A stretch of 64,000 nucleotides of DNA. It comes from Hyphococcus formosus. GTDB lineage: Bacteria; Pseudomonadota; Alphaproteobacteria; Caulobacterales; Parvularculaceae. The first letter of the stretch is position 1, and each line of letters starts with the position of its first letter. The notes under the pieces were generated by a model. It ran no database searches. It saw nothing but the letters and a program-made list of their open reading frames with translations, and was not told the origin of the DNA. This document shows, one piece after another, positions 17,401 to 26,748 of the stretch. The translations under genes were made by a program, and so were the position numbers. The DNA lies in the NCBI RefSeq assembly GCF_046736345.1, contig NZ_CP157210.1, forward strand, positions 2,976,001 through 3,040,000, given 5' to 3'.

Positions 17401-18213
17401 TTAACGCTCCTTTAACTTCTCGGCGAGGGATTGAAGGTCCGCCCATGCCAGCCGTTTGCCGGTCGGTTGGCGCAACAGAAATGCGGGATGATAAGTCGGT
17501 ATAGCAGGAATTGCGGTCCCGTTGGCGGTTTCTACCTCGCGCCAGATACCGCGGGCGCGCATGATGCCGGTAACACCCAATAGGGCCTGTAACGGTGCGC
17601 CGCCAGCAATCAAGATTGCCTTGGGAGCCGAAATCTCAATTAACCGATCGACAAATGGGCGGCAGACTGCGGTTTCCAGTGGTGTGGGCGCGCGATTTGC
17701 CGGTGGCCGCCAAAAAATAACATTGGAAATCAAGGCATTTTCTGTGCGCGATCGGCCTATGCTTGCGAGCATGCGATCAAGCAACTGACCCGCACGACCG
17801 ACGAACGGTTTCCCTGTCTGATCTTCTTCGCGCCCCGGGGCTTCGCCAATCACCAGCAATTCGGCACCAACGACGCCATCGGTAAAGACGGTATTTTTCG
17901 CTCCGGTTTTTAATGGACATCCGTCAAACGACCGAACAGCAGCGTCCAGCGCTTCGAAATCACCGCAGGCAGCCGCAATTTTCTCGGCAGTTTTGATCGC
18001 TTCATCGACCGTAGGTTCAGGCGCAACGGGTTGCGGTTGCGGCGCAGGAGCACGGTCCGCGCTCTGCCGCGTGGGGCGGGCAAACGTCTGTTCCTGGGCG
18101 GTCCAGCTATAGAGATCTGCAGGTTGAGGGGCGACCGCTTCGTCGACGCCCATTTCCGCATACCAGCGGAGGAGGGCTCTGGCCGCCTGTTCGTCTGTGT
18201 GTTCCATTACCAT
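17401..18213 (-). CDS. uracil-DNA glycosylase superfamily protein (family 4/5-like)
   Basis: A 270-residue protein with the phage-SPO1-polymerase-type UDG domain in its C-terminal two thirds: GEAPGREEDQTGKPFVGRAG (water-activating and uracil-binding loop), FWRPPANR, and TYHPAFLLR with the DNA-intercalation His. The N-terminal 80 residues are Pro/Gln/Ala-rich. Family 4 enzymes bind a 4Fe-4S cluster through four Cys; here the CxxC pair is reduced to one (GCPLK) and the usual KCRPP is FWRPP, so at most two cluster ligands remain. It probably removes uracil from DNA or is a divergent relative; activity needs testing. Confidence 0.8.
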   Translation of the reverse strand: MVMEHTDEQAARALLRWYAEMGVDEAVAPQPADLYSWTAQEQTFARPTRQSADRAPAPQPQPVAPEPTVDEAIKTAEKIAAACGDFEALDAAVRSFDGCPLKTGAKNTVFTDGVVGAELLVIGEAPGREEDQTGKPFVGRAGQLLDRMLASIGRSRTENALISNVIFWRPPANRAPTPLETAVCRPFVDRLIEISAPKAILIAGGAPLQALLGVTGIMRARGIWREVETANGTAIPAIPTYHPAFLLRQPTGKRLAWADLQSLAEKLKER

Positions 18214-18236
18214 TAGCTTCTAGCAGCACTGAGCCC

Positions 18237-18890
18237 CTAAACAGAAGACGCTAATAGCAATTGCGCCCCATAATAGAGCGGCAACCCCCATAGCTTGTTG
18301 AAAAATTTTTGCGTGACAAACTTCTCTCTCGCGACCGCTAGATCAGAAACCGCAAATCCGATGGCTCCAGCGATCACTGTCAAATTGGGTGCGGATGAGT
18401 TCCCCGGCGATGCCATAAAGCTAGTGGCGACCATGATCGCAATAATTGCGGAATAAGCGGCAACCGGTGCGCGGAAGGCCGCGAGCGTTGGCCAAAGCCA
18501 CCGCAGGGCAAGGATGGCCATAGCGGTCATGCCGGCGCTTCCAATTAGGAATAAACCTGAAATTTCCGGCCCGGTGCCCAAAAAGGCACCAATATAGGCC
18601 AAGTGTCCTAATGCGAAGGCTGCCATTCCTGCGAGAAATGCTTTCTCGGCATTCGGGATCAGGAAAATATCCCCGGCCATACAAAGCACCAAACCGGCCA
18701 ATATCCAGATGCCGTAACTTGTCTCCAGCGCGCCGCCCGCGAGGGCTAGAAGTACGAAAACCAGCGAGGCCGCCGGCTTAGACAGCCATTTTAAATATCC
18801 CGAGACAAGCCCCACAGAGGCTCGATATTCGGCGACCAGCAATAATGAGACGAATATGACACAGGATATAATGAGCAGGTTTTGAACCAT
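18237..18890 (-). CDS. YhhN family membrane protein (lysoplasmalogenase-like)
   Basis: A strongly hydrophobic 217-residue protein with about seven to eight predicted membrane segments. The central LVLCMAGDIFLIPNAEKAFLAG and ALGHLAYIGAF are hallmarks of the YhhN/TMEM86 family (PF07947), whose eukaryotic members hydrolyse the vinyl-ether bond of lysoplasmalogens; the Asp in AGDIFL and the C-terminal AVSDLAVAREKF match the conserved acidic positions. Bacterial function is not well known. It ends 23 nt before the UDG-like gene start region and may be co-transcribed with it. Confidence 0.82.
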   Translation of the reverse strand: MVQNLLIISCVIFVSLLLVAEYRASVGLVSGYLKWLSKPAASLVFVLLALAGGALETSYGIWILAGLVLCMAGDIFLIPNAEKAFLAGMAAFALGHLAYIGAFLGTGPEISGLFLIGSAGMTAMAILALRWLWPTLAAFRAPVAAYSAIIAIMVATSFMASPGNSSAPNLTVIAGAIGFAVSDLAVAREKFVTQKFFNKLWGLPLYYGAQLLLASSV

Positions 18891-19030
18891 GGGTGTTTCA
18901 CTCCTAATTCGAGACTCTGGCGGTCTCTTCCGAAATGCGTGTTATGCAACATGGCTTTTCTTGATGATTTTTGCCAGAAACACAGATCAAAGCTAAAGAC
19001 ACCTCGGGAAGACGCAGAAAGAGACAAGCG

Positions 19031-20710
19031 ATGAGTGAAACAGCCCCTGAACGGGAATCGATGGAATTTGACGTTGTGATTGTGGGCGCGGGGCCAGCAG
19101 GACTTTCCGCAGCGATTCGGTTGAAGCAACGTGCTGAAGAAGCCGGTAGTGACATCAATGTCGTCGTGGTCGAAAAAGGATCGGAAGTCGGCGCGCATAT
19201 CCTTTCTGGGGCAGTTTTAGACCCGAGCGGTCTCGATGAATTGCTTCCTGATTGGCGCAATATGGGGTCTCCAATCGATACGCCGGTAGAATCCGAAAGC
19301 TTTAAAATTCTCGGAGCGGCCGGTTCAATGTCGTTACCTGTTTGGGGCATGCCGGATATGGTGAAAAACCACGGCTGCTACATCGTATCAATGGGCAATG
19401 TTTGCCGTTGGCTTGCTGAACAGGCAGAAGCAATGGGCGTCGAGGTTTATCCCGGCATGGCGGCATCGCAGGTTCTTTATCGCGAAGACGGATCGGTCCG
19501 CGGGGTTGTCGTGGGCGAGATGGGGATCGGCAAGGACGGTGAGAAGCGCGACAGCTATGAGCCGGGAATGGAACTTGTCGGTAAATATGTCTTAATCGGC
19601 GAGGGAGTTCGCGGATCATTGGCAAAACAACTCATTGAGCGATTTGACCTCGATGAGAATAGCGATCCCCAGAAGTATGGGATCGGCCTAAAGGAGTTAT
19701 GGGAAATCTCGCCGGAGAAAAGCCGTCCCGGTCATGTGCAGCATACTTTTGGCTGGCCATTAAATGATGATACGGGCGGTGGGTCTTTCTTGTATCACTA
19801 TAATGACAATACGATTGCGCTCGGTTTTGTTGTTCACCTGAATTACAAAAATCCTTACCTTTATCCGTATGGGGAGTTTCAGAAGTTCAAGACCCATCCG
19901 GAAATTGCTGAATTGCTAGAAGGCGGTAAGCGGATCGCGTATGGATCGCGTGCGATTACCGAAGGTGGGTTCCAGTCCGTGCCTAAATTGACCTTCAAAG
20001 GCGGTGCGCTTATCGGCTGTTCAGCGGGCTTTGTGAATGTGCCGCGTATCAAGGGCAATCATAATGCCATGTTGACCGGTATTATGGCGGCGAATGCGGC
20101 ATTTGAAGCGGTTATGGCCGGGCGCGAGGGGGATGAACTCGTTGCCTATCAAGAGGCTTATGATGACTCTCCGGTTAAGGCAGAGCTTTTCAAGGCGCGC
20201 AATGTGAAGCCGCTTTGGTCAAAGTTCGGTACGCGTTTGGGGGCAATCGGACTTGCGGGTCTCGATCTATGGACCAACACGGCGCTTTCTGGATTTTCGT
20301 TTTTTGGAACACTCCACCACGGAAAAACCGACGCGGCTTCAACGGAGCCTGCCTCAAAGCACAAGCCTATCGATTATCCGCGTCCTGATGGCAAGCTGAC
20401 TTATGATCGGCTGACAAATGTGGCTTTTTCTGCGACAAATCACGAAGAAGATCAGCCTGCCCACCTAAAGCTTAAGGATCCATCAATCCCAATCGACGTT
20501 AATCTCCCGCAATATGCGGAGCCGGCGCAGCGTTATTGTCCTGCGGGCGTTTATGAAGTTGTGACAGCAGAAGGTGGCGGGGATCCGCAGTTCCAAATAA
20601 ACGCACAAAACTGCGTGCATTGTAAAACTTGTGACATCAAAGATCCGTCACAAAATATTGTCTGGACAACACCAGAAGGTGGTGGTGGACCAAACTATCC
20701 TAATATGTAA
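19031..20710 (+). CDS. etfD: electron transfer flavoprotein-ubiquinone oxidoreductase
   Basis: Membrane-associated flavoprotein of 559 residues that passes electrons from ETF to ubiquinone during fatty-acid and amino-acid oxidation. It has an N-terminal FAD-binding motif (VVIVGAGPAGLSAAIRL), the GEGVRGSLAKQLI segment, and a C-terminal 4Fe-4S ferredoxin-like domain with YCPAGVYE and CVHCKTCDIKDPSQNI, followed by the typical end GGGGPNYPNM. I chose the ATG at 19031; the frame extends 20 codons upstream but those residues look non-coding. No etfA or etfB is adjacent. The presence of this enzyme implies aerobic oxidation with a ubiquinone pool. Confidence 0.93.
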   Translation: MSETAPERESMEFDVVIVGAGPAGLSAAIRLKQRAEEAGSDINVVVVEKGSEVGAHILSGAVLDPSGLDELLPDWRNMGSPIDTPVESESFKILGAAGSMSLPVWGMPDMVKNHGCYIVSMGNVCRWLAEQAEAMGVEVYPGMAASQVLYREDGSVRGVVVGEMGIGKDGEKRDSYEPGMELVGKYVLIGEGVRGSLAKQLIERFDLDENSDPQKYGIGLKELWEISPEKSRPGHVQHTFGWPLNDDTGGGSFLYHYNDNTIALGFVVHLNYKNPYLYPYGEFQKFKTHPEIAELLEGGKRIAYGSRAITEGGFQSVPKLTFKGGALIGCSAGFVNVPRIKGNHNAMLTGIMAANAAFEAVMAGREGDELVAYQEAYDDSPVKAELFKARNVKPLWSKFGTRLGAIGLAGLDLWTNTALSGFSFFGTLHHGKTDAASTEPASKHKPIDYPRPDGKLTYDRLTNVAFSATNHEEDQPAHLKLKDPSIPIDVNLPQYAEPAQRYCPAGVYEVVTAEGGGDPQFQINAQNCVHCKTCDIKDPSQNIVWTTPEGGGGPNYPNM

Positions 20711-20723
20711 GGAGCGCCCTGCG

Positions 20724-22445
20724 TTGCGTTTGAAAAATATTCTCTTCGGTACAATCGCTTTTGGGCTCCTCGCTGCTTGCGCAAGTGAGCCGAAAAGCGA
20801 ATCTCTTGTCGGCGACTATCTTTCCGGACGCCTTGCGGCGCGTAGCAACGCAATCGACGCGGCGGCTACTGCGTTTGAAGGCGCGCGAACCGAGACGGGC
20901 ATGTCGGAAGAGGTCGTGCGCAGCGCATTTTTCTATCAAATTGCTGCGGGCAATATTGATAACGCGGCAGAGCTGGCCAGAAAAATTCTCGAAAACGAAG
21001 ATCCGGAAGATGATGATCTCGCGGAATTGGTAATCGCCGCGCGTGCGTTAAAAGCGGAAGATTATGCGGCGGCGCGCGAGGCGCTCAGAACCGGTGCGGA
21101 GATCGATTATTTTCGTCCGGTTATGACGATCATTGATGCGTGGGCCATTGCGGGCGCGGAAGGTAATGAAAATGCCTTGCGCGCATTAGCGCAACAAGAC
21201 GGCGATACCTTTCGTGGTTTCCACCCGCTGCATCAGGCGTTCTTATTCGAACGCGCTGGACTTACTGACGAAGCGCGTACCGCCTATCAACTGGCACTAA
21301 TGACCTATGGCGGCGCGGTGGGAAGAGCGGCCTACGGATCGTTTCTTGAGCGTTCAGGGGATTTAGAGGCGGCGCGCGAGCATTATGAGCTTTTGGCGCA
21401 ATATCGTGGGCCGGACCGGCAAATTGCGATGCACGGCCTAGACCGCTTGGACGCAAATAAAACGGATCGCGTTTGGGCCACGGTTACACCGGCCAAAGGC
21501 GCTGCCGTTGCGCTCTATTCTTTTGGTGCAACCATATTGCAGCAATCCTTTGATCAGCGCACAGCGGCGCAAAAAGCCGGGTTTCGCGTCGGTGATGCAA
21601 ATTACGATATGCCGCTGGCATTTGTTCAGATAGCGCTCTATCTCGCGCCTGAATTTGACCACGCGCAGCGTTTGGCGGGGTCAATTTTAAATTCATATGG
21701 CGACAACCAAAGCGCAATTGCCATGTTGCGTAAAATACCAGCGGGCTCAGCATTTTATGAGCAAGCACAAATTGAAATTGCTGGCGGATTGATCGGACAA
21801 GGAAAGCGTGACGAAGCGCTTTCCGTTTTACGAAAAGCTGCGCGCTCAGAAGGCTCGTTCGAAGCGCAGTTTTCCTATGCCAATTTGTTGGCGGGCGAGG
21901 ATCGCAACCGCGACGCAATCACGGCCTATTCGAATTTGATCGCTTCGCTTCCTGATCAGCCTGCGGAGGATGCATGGCGGTTTTTCGTTGCGCGCGCAGC
22001 GTCATATCTGGCCCTGGAAGATTGGCCGTCGGCGGAGGCAGACCTGAAACGCGCGGTTGAAATCGCCCCGAACGAGGCGACGGCGCTGAACTATCTCGGG
22101 TATTCATGGGCCGAGCGCGGTGAGAATTTGGAAGAAGCGTTTTCATTGATCGAAAAGGCTGTTTCGCTTGAGCCGAACTCTGGCGCATTTATCGATAGCC
22201 TCGGCTGGGCCCATTACCAGCAAGGTGATTACGAAGCAGCCGTCGGACATCTTGAACATGCGGCCTCATTAGAGCCAAGCGACCCGACCGTTACGGATCA
22301 TCTTGGGGACGTGTATTGGCGGTTGGGGCGCAAAATTGAGGCGCGTTACCAATGGCAGCATGTTCTGGAGTTGGAGCCGGATGATAAGCTTCGGGCTTCG
22401 GTAGAACGCAAGCTGGAAGTTGGCCTTCCGGAAGTTTCTGAATGA
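20724..22445 (+). CDS. TPR-repeat lipoprotein
   Basis: A 573-residue protein with a lipoprotein signal ending in LLAACAS, followed almost wholly by tetratricopeptide-like helices; the clearest repeats are in the last 150 residues (ATALNYLGYSWAERG, GAFIDSLGWAHYQQGDYEAA, PTVTDHLGDVYWRLGR). TTG at 20724 is chosen since AAGGAG stands 9 nt upstream and the lipobox is correctly spaced; the frame extends into the ETF-QO gene but that part has no protein character. It likely sits in the outer membrane facing the periplasm as a scaffold. Its stop overlaps the ispE start (ATGA). Confidence 0.85.
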   Translation: MRLKNILFGTIAFGLLAACASEPKSESLVGDYLSGRLAARSNAIDAAATAFEGARTETGMSEEVVRSAFFYQIAAGNIDNAAELARKILENEDPEDDDLAELVIAARALKAEDYAAAREALRTGAEIDYFRPVMTIIDAWAIAGAEGNENALRALAQQDGDTFRGFHPLHQAFLFERAGLTDEARTAYQLALMTYGGAVGRAAYGSFLERSGDLEAAREHYELLAQYRGPDRQIAMHGLDRLDANKTDRVWATVTPAKGAAVALYSFGATILQQSFDQRTAAQKAGFRVGDANYDMPLAFVQIALYLAPEFDHAQRLAGSILNSYGDNQSAIAMLRKIPAGSAFYEQAQIEIAGGLIGQGKRDEALSVLRKAARSEGSFEAQFSYANLLAGEDRNRDAITAYSNLIASLPDQPAEDAWRFFVARAASYLALEDWPSAEADLKRAVEIAPNEATALNYLGYSWAERGENLEEAFSLIEKAVSLEPNSGAFIDSLGWAHYQQGDYEAAVGHLEHAASLEPSDPTVTDHLGDVYWRLGRKIEARYQWQHVLELEPDDKLRASVERKLEVGLPEVSE

Positions 22446-23308
22446 TTGTTGAAACTGCGCCAGCAAAGATAAACCTATATCTCCATGTGGGCGGCGTTCG
22501 GCCCGATGGGTTGCACGATCTCGCAAGCCTCTTCGTCTTTACCGAAGGCGGCGATGTTATCCGGGTCACGAATGATAGCGTTCTGTCCCTGGAGGTGACT
22601 GGGCCATTTGCAGAACCGCTTAAAACGACCTCAATTGAAGACAATCTCGTTTACCGGGCCGCACGCCGGTTAGCCGAATATTCAGGCACGGAACTGGGCG
22701 CAAAAATCACGCTGGAGAAAAACTTGCCGATTGCTGCGGGCATTGGCGGTGGTTCTGCGGATGCGGCGGCGATCTTGCGTGCCCTCGTAAAACTTTGGCG
22801 GATTGATATTAGTGATACATCGCTTGCCCAATTGGCGTTTTCTCTCGGCGCTGATATCCCGGCGTGTCTTTTCAAAGCACCGGTCAATGTAACCGGTGCC
22901 GGTGAAATCCTTGAAAAAGGGCCAGTCCTGCCGCCGCTCTGGGCTTGTCTTGTGAATCCGCGGGTTCAAATGCCAACCGGGCCCATTTTCCGTGCTTTTG
23001 ATCGCAAATATCCGTCGCCGCCCAATGCCGAGCTTATTCATATTGCGGGGACGAATTATACGGATCTTACAGAACAGCTGGCCAAAACCCGGAATGATCT
23101 GGAGCCATTTGCTCGCCATCATGCGCCGGTCGTCGGTGAGGTGATCGAGATGCTTGACGCCACACCGGGCAGCATGGCCGCGCGCATGTCAGGAAGCGGC
23201 GCAACCTGTTTCGCGCTGTTCAATTCGCGAGAAAGTGCGGAACGTGCGGCAAACCGGGCGAAATCCTTTGGTTCGTGGGCCTTGGCGAGCCGACTCCATG
23301 TGCGGTAG
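22442..23308 (+). CDS. ispE: 4-diphosphocytidyl-2-C-methylerythritol kinase
   Basis: GHMP kinase of 288 residues that phosphorylates CDP-methylerythritol in the MEP pathway of isoprenoid synthesis. The N-terminal APAKINLYLHVGGVRPDGLH and the ATP-binding glycine loop PIAAGIGGGSADAAA (about residues 97-111) are diagnostic, and the C-terminal MSGSGATCFALF is the third GHMP motif. It overlaps the TPR lipoprotein gene by 4 nt. Together with the polyprenyl diphosphate synthase 1 kb further on, it places isoprenoid and quinone supply in this part of the chromosome. Confidence 0.95.
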   Translation: MIVETAPAKINLYLHVGGVRPDGLHDLASLFVFTEGGDVIRVTNDSVLSLEVTGPFAEPLKTTSIEDNLVYRAARRLAEYSGTELGAKITLEKNLPIAAGIGGGSADAAAILRALVKLWRIDISDTSLAQLAFSLGADIPACLFKAPVNVTGAGEILEKGPVLPPLWACLVNPRVQMPTGPIFRAFDRKYPSPPNAELIHIAGTNYTDLTEQLAKTRNDLEPFARHHAPVVGEVIEMLDATPGSMAARMSGSGATCFALFNSRESAERAANRAKSFGSWALASRLHVR

Positions 23309-23349
23309 GTTCAATCTGAGTTGAGCGCGTCCTTTTATTTCGGGAATCC

Positions 23350-24444
23350 ATGTTGATCGAACCATTCATTCTTGCCGTCGCTGCGGCGTTAGTGGTTTGC
23401 GTTTCTTATTGCGCCAGCCTTTTTGCTGCGCGGTCGGGCGGCGTGCTTGACCATCCGAATGATCGATCAAGTCACTCAGTGGCAACACCACGGTCTGGCG
23501 GGCTCGCGATTATCGGCGCATGGGTTGCGGGTATTTTTGTGGTGGGCGTCTTTTCGGAGAGTGCGGTCATTGCAAAGGATCTCTCGAAACTCGGCATCAT
23601 TGCCATGGTCGCGCTTGGCATCGGTTATGCTGACGACCGCATAGAGTTAGTACCGGTTTGGAAATTTGTAGGCCAAATTGCTGTAGCGACGCTTTTCGTA
23701 ATCTTCTTTGGGCCTCTGCAAACTTTACCCATCCCTTATATCGGCGTGATGGAGCTTACGCCGCTATTGGGCGTCGCGCTTTCGATCTTTTGGATCGTGG
23801 CCTTTATGAATATCTACAATTTCATGGATGGCGCGAATGGCCTTGCTGGCGGAACTGCAACAATCGGCCTTGCCTGGATCAGTGTGATAACAAGCTTTGC
23901 CGGCTCACCATTGCTTGGCGCGGCAGCCTTGCTTCTCGCGCTCGGAACAGCAGGGTTTTTACCGGAAAATTTGCGCCGTGGCCGATTGTTTATGGGCGAT
24001 AATGGTAGTCAGGCCGTGGGGTTTCTTATCGCGGCCTTCGCTATATTGGGCGCAAATTGGACGGGCAGTCGGTTGAGCATGCTGTTCGTGCCAGTAATAT
24101 TTTCGCCGCTGATCTTCGATGTCGCTTGGACTTTGGTTTCTCGGTCCATCCGTAAACAGAACATCCTAAAAGCTCATCGCGAACACCTGTATCAATTGCT
24201 GTTACGGAGCGGTGTATCCCACGGTAATGTTGCGGTGCTGTATATGAGCATGGTCAGCTTGGCCTCTGCGTCGGCAATCTTAATGCTGGCGTTGCCAATA
24301 TCACTTCATTGGCTGGTGCCAGCATCCATCGCGATTTGCTTCTCGATCGCTGCGACGCTCATCTATAAGCGTGCCTATGCAACAGGGCTGCTGGTCGGGG
24401 CAGATGCGGTATCCGCTAAGCAAAACGCTCAGCCCGCTGAATGA
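23350..24444 (+). CDS. WecA/MraY-like undecaprenyl-phosphate sugar-1-phosphate transferase
   Basis: Polytopic inner-membrane enzyme of 364 residues, family GT4/PNPT. Characteristic cytoplasmic motifs are present: LDHPNDRSSHSVATPRSGG near the N-terminus, GYADDRIELVPVWKF (DDxxD-like Asp-rich site), NIYNFMDGANGLAGG and FMGDNGSQAVGFL, and a C-terminal HREHLYQLLLRSG. It would transfer a sugar-1-phosphate (GlcNAc-type) from UDP to undecaprenyl phosphate to start O-antigen, enterobacterial-type or other surface polysaccharide. Soluble motif pattern fits WecA/WbpL rather than MraY. No further glycan genes flank it. Confidence 0.88.
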   Translation: MLIEPFILAVAAALVVCVSYCASLFAARSGGVLDHPNDRSSHSVATPRSGGLAIIGAWVAGIFVVGVFSESAVIAKDLSKLGIIAMVALGIGYADDRIELVPVWKFVGQIAVATLFVIFFGPLQTLPIPYIGVMELTPLLGVALSIFWIVAFMNIYNFMDGANGLAGGTATIGLAWISVITSFAGSPLLGAAALLLALGTAGFLPENLRRGRLFMGDNGSQAVGFLIAAFAILGANWTGSRLSMLFVPVIFSPLIFDVAWTLVSRSIRKQNILKAHREHLYQLLLRSGVSHGNVAVLYMSMVSLASASAILMLALPISLHWLVPASIAICFSIAATLIYKRAYATGLLVGADAVSAKQNAQPAE

Positions 24445-25479
24445 TTAAGCGCCACGTGCGGTTGAGGTAACCACAAGCTCTTGGAGGGCGTCCGAGAACT
24501 CGTTTTTCGGTGCTTCATCAAGCGCATCAACGGCTTTTTGCGCATATTCCTGAGCGCATTCGAGTGTCTTTGTAATCGCGCCGTCGCGGACCATAAGCTC
24601 GCATGCTTGCTCGAAGTCGCCATCTTTCTGTTGGCCTTCGCCAATGACCCGATTCCAAAATGGTTTTTCTTCGTCACGGGCTGCAGCAATTGCAAAGACG
24701 ACCGGTGCCGTCATTTTCCCTTCGCGGAAATCATCGCCGACAGTCTTACCCAAGGCGTTTTCAAAACCAGCATAGTCCAGCGCGTCGTCAATAAGTTGAT
24801 AGGCGACGCCAAAATTATCGCCAAACCGGTGCATCGCCGCTTCTTCTTTTTCAGTGCGGCCAGCGATTAAAACGCCAACTTCCGAAGCAGCGGCGAACAA
24901 TGCAGCCGTTTTTGCGTGAACCACATTGAGGTATGTTTCAAAGGTCGCTGCGACATTCTTCTGTGTTGTAAGCTGGAGAACTTCGCCCTCGGCGATCACG
25001 CTGGAGGCGTGGGACAATACCTTCAGGACGCGCAAATCTTTTGCTTCGACCATGAGTTCAAACGCCCGCGAAAAGATAAAATCGCCGACTAGGACGCTCT
25101 CCTTGTTGCCCCAAATGATATTGGCTGTGCTCGCCCCGCGTCGCAGCGCCGAATCGTCAACCACGTCATCATGCAACAAGGTCGCCCCGTGAATAAGCTC
25201 AACTGCGGCCGCGAGCTTGATGTGATCGCTTGCCGAATAACCGAACAAACGCGCGGACGCTAAGGTCAGCATCGGGCGCAGTCGTTTGCCGCCAGCTTTG
25301 ATCAGGTGGCCAGCCAATTCAGGAATCATGGATACGGGTGATTGCATCCGACCGAGAATTTCGGAATTTACCGCCTCTAGGTCATCATTGGTAAGATCTC
25401 GCAAGCGATTCACTGCGGAAATAAAATCCGGTTCTCGCTTGGTGGCGATCATCTCGCTTGCTGTTGCGGCCAATCCCAC
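24445..25479 (-). CDS. ispB: polyprenyl diphosphate synthase (octaprenyl/ubiquinone side chain)
   Basis: Trans-prenyl transferase of 344 residues, supplying the side chain of ubiquinone. GGKRLRPMLTLASARL, the first Asp-rich motif LLHDDVVDD (about residues 100-106) and the second motif DDALDYAG (about residue 230) are all intact. The residue upstream of the first motif is small (Ala), consistent with a long-chain product. GTG at 25479 is preferred because AGGAAGG lies 7 nt upstream; a downstream ATG at 25452 is possible and the frame itself runs to 25548. It converges on the WecA-like gene, with stop codons abutting. Confidence 0.9.
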   Translation of the reverse strand: MGLAATASEMIATKREPDFISAVNRLRDLTNDDLEAVNSEILGRMQSPVSMIPELAGHLIKAGGKRLRPMLTLASARLFGYSASDHIKLAAAVELIHGATLLHDDVVDDSALRRGASTANIIWGNKESVLVGDFIFSRAFELMVEAKDLRVLKVLSHASSVIAEGEVLQLTTQKNVAATFETYLNVVHAKTAALFAAASEVGVLIAGRTEKEEAAMHRFGDNFGVAYQLIDDALDYAGFENALGKTVGDDFREGKMTAPVVFAIAAARDEEKPFWNRVIGEGQQKDGDFEQACELMVRDGAITKTLECAQEYAQKAVDALDEAPKNEFSDALQELVVTSTARGA

Positions 25480-25645
25480 GATGACGCCTTCCTGACTCCT
25501 TGCATTCGCCTGCAATTTGGTCGTTGCCAGCGGCGGGGTCAAGCGCACCCGTCTCGGCCGATCAGCGGCGAATCAGCGCTCTTATAGGCATATGTTCACG
25601 CTGCGTCTCATTGAATTTGGCGAGGATCCAGCTTAATTCCGCTTG

Positions 25646-26521
25646 ATGGGAAATTTATCTGAGAAATTGAGCAATATTTGGCGCGCTTTGCCGTTTGTGG
25701 GAGAGGCAAAGCCTCTCGTAAGTGTGATTGAGCTAAACGGCGTAATCGGCGAGGCCGGCGCGGGCCGCAAAGGAATGACGCTTAAAAAGCTCGAAAAATC
25801 GCTCGAAACGGCGTTCAAGCCAAATAATCTCAAAGCGGTGGCTCTGGCGATTAATTCGCCGGGTGGCTCGCCGGTCCAATCGCGTTTGATTTTACGTGCC
25901 ATCCGTCGACTGGCCAAAGAAAACGAAGTCCCTGTCCTGGCATTTATCGAAGATGTCGGGGCTTCGGGTGGTTATATTCTGGCGCTCGCCGGGGACGAGA
26001 TCTTCGCCGATGACAGCTCAATTGTCGGATCTATCGGTGTAATCTCGGGTGGTTTTGGGTTTCATGATGCCATTTCCCGCATCGGCGTTGAGCGCCGGGT
26101 TTACACGGCCGGCGAAAACAAATCGATGCTTGATCCATTCAAACCGGAGGATCCGGAGGATATTGACCGCCTCGAGAGGATTTTATCGGAACTCCATGAC
26201 CAGTTCATTGGTTTGGTGAAAGAGCGCCGCGGCGACAAGCTAAAGGAAGATAAAGATCTTTTCTCCGGGGCGATCTGGACCGGGCCGCAAGCCGTAGAAA
26301 ATGGACTTATCGATGATACCGCACAGCTTGGCGAATATCTGCGGACACGGTTTGGAAAAGATGTTAAGGTCAAACGCATCTCGCCAGATAGTGGATCACT
26401 GCTGAAACGGTTATTATCGGGTGGAGATGCGAATGTGTCCGGTCTTTCGTCATTGATCGACGCCGAAGAATTAATCGCGGCGGGAGAGCGACGCGCACTA
26501 TGGGCGCGGTACGGACTATAG
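25646..26521 (+). CDS. sppA: signal peptide peptidase SppA-like serine protease (S49)
   Basis: S49 protease of 291 residues. INSPGGSPVQSRLI matches the oxyanion region, the nucleophile Ser is in GASGGY at about residue 107, and the general-base Lys is in AGENKSMLDPF at about residue 159. It is a half-size SppA/SohB-type protein which in other bacteria assembles as a ring in or on the membrane to degrade leftover signal peptides. No long N-terminal membrane helix is apparent, which is a little unusual. ATG at 25646 is chosen over TTG at 25643. A small membrane-protein gene follows after 14 nt. Confidence 0.9.
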   Translation: MGNLSEKLSNIWRALPFVGEAKPLVSVIELNGVIGEAGAGRKGMTLKKLEKSLETAFKPNNLKAVALAINSPGGSPVQSRLILRAIRRLAKENEVPVLAFIEDVGASGGYILALAGDEIFADDSSIVGSIGVISGGFGFHDAISRIGVERRVYTAGENKSMLDPFKPEDPEDIDRLERILSELHDQFIGLVKERRGDKLKEDKDLFSGAIWTGPQAVENGLIDDTAQLGEYLRTRFGKDVKVKRISPDSGSLLKRLLSGGDANVSGLSSLIDAEELIAAGERRALWARYGL

Positions 26522-26535
26522 TCTGAGGAATCGAT

Positions 26536-26748
26536 ATGAGCGCAGTAGGAACATTGGCCGTCACGATTGCAGCAGCCGTAGGAACGGTGGCGCTCTATCG
26601 CTATGTTGATCGTCGCACAAAACCGCTGCGCGATGCGTTCTCGGAAATTAAAAACGCTGCGAAAGGCAATGCACAAGGGACTGTCCTCGACTACGAACAG
26701 GACCCTGAGAGCGGCGTCTTTAAGCCCAAGACGTCGCGCAGGAATTAA
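26536..26748 (+). CDS. small single-pass membrane protein, unknown function
   Basis: A 70-residue product with one N-terminal hydrophobic helix (VGTLAVTIAAAVGTVALY), then a basic turn (RYVDRRTKP) and a polar tail that may form a short helix. I do not recognise the family. It follows the SppA-like gene by 14 nt with GAGG upstream of its ATG and is probably in the same transcript. Its stop interlocks with that of the convergent YjbQ gene in the palindrome TTAA. Reality is supported by position, start signal and protein-like composition. Confidence 0.7.
   Translation: MSAVGTLAVTIAAAVGTVALYRYVDRRTKPLRDAFSEIKNAAKGNAQGTVLDYEQDPESGVFKPKTSRRN

Noticed and set aside
26101..26676. 191-codon minus-strand frame
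   Set aside because: Overlaps the SppA-like gene, which has complete catalytic motifs; the frame is Ser/Arg-rich without family features.
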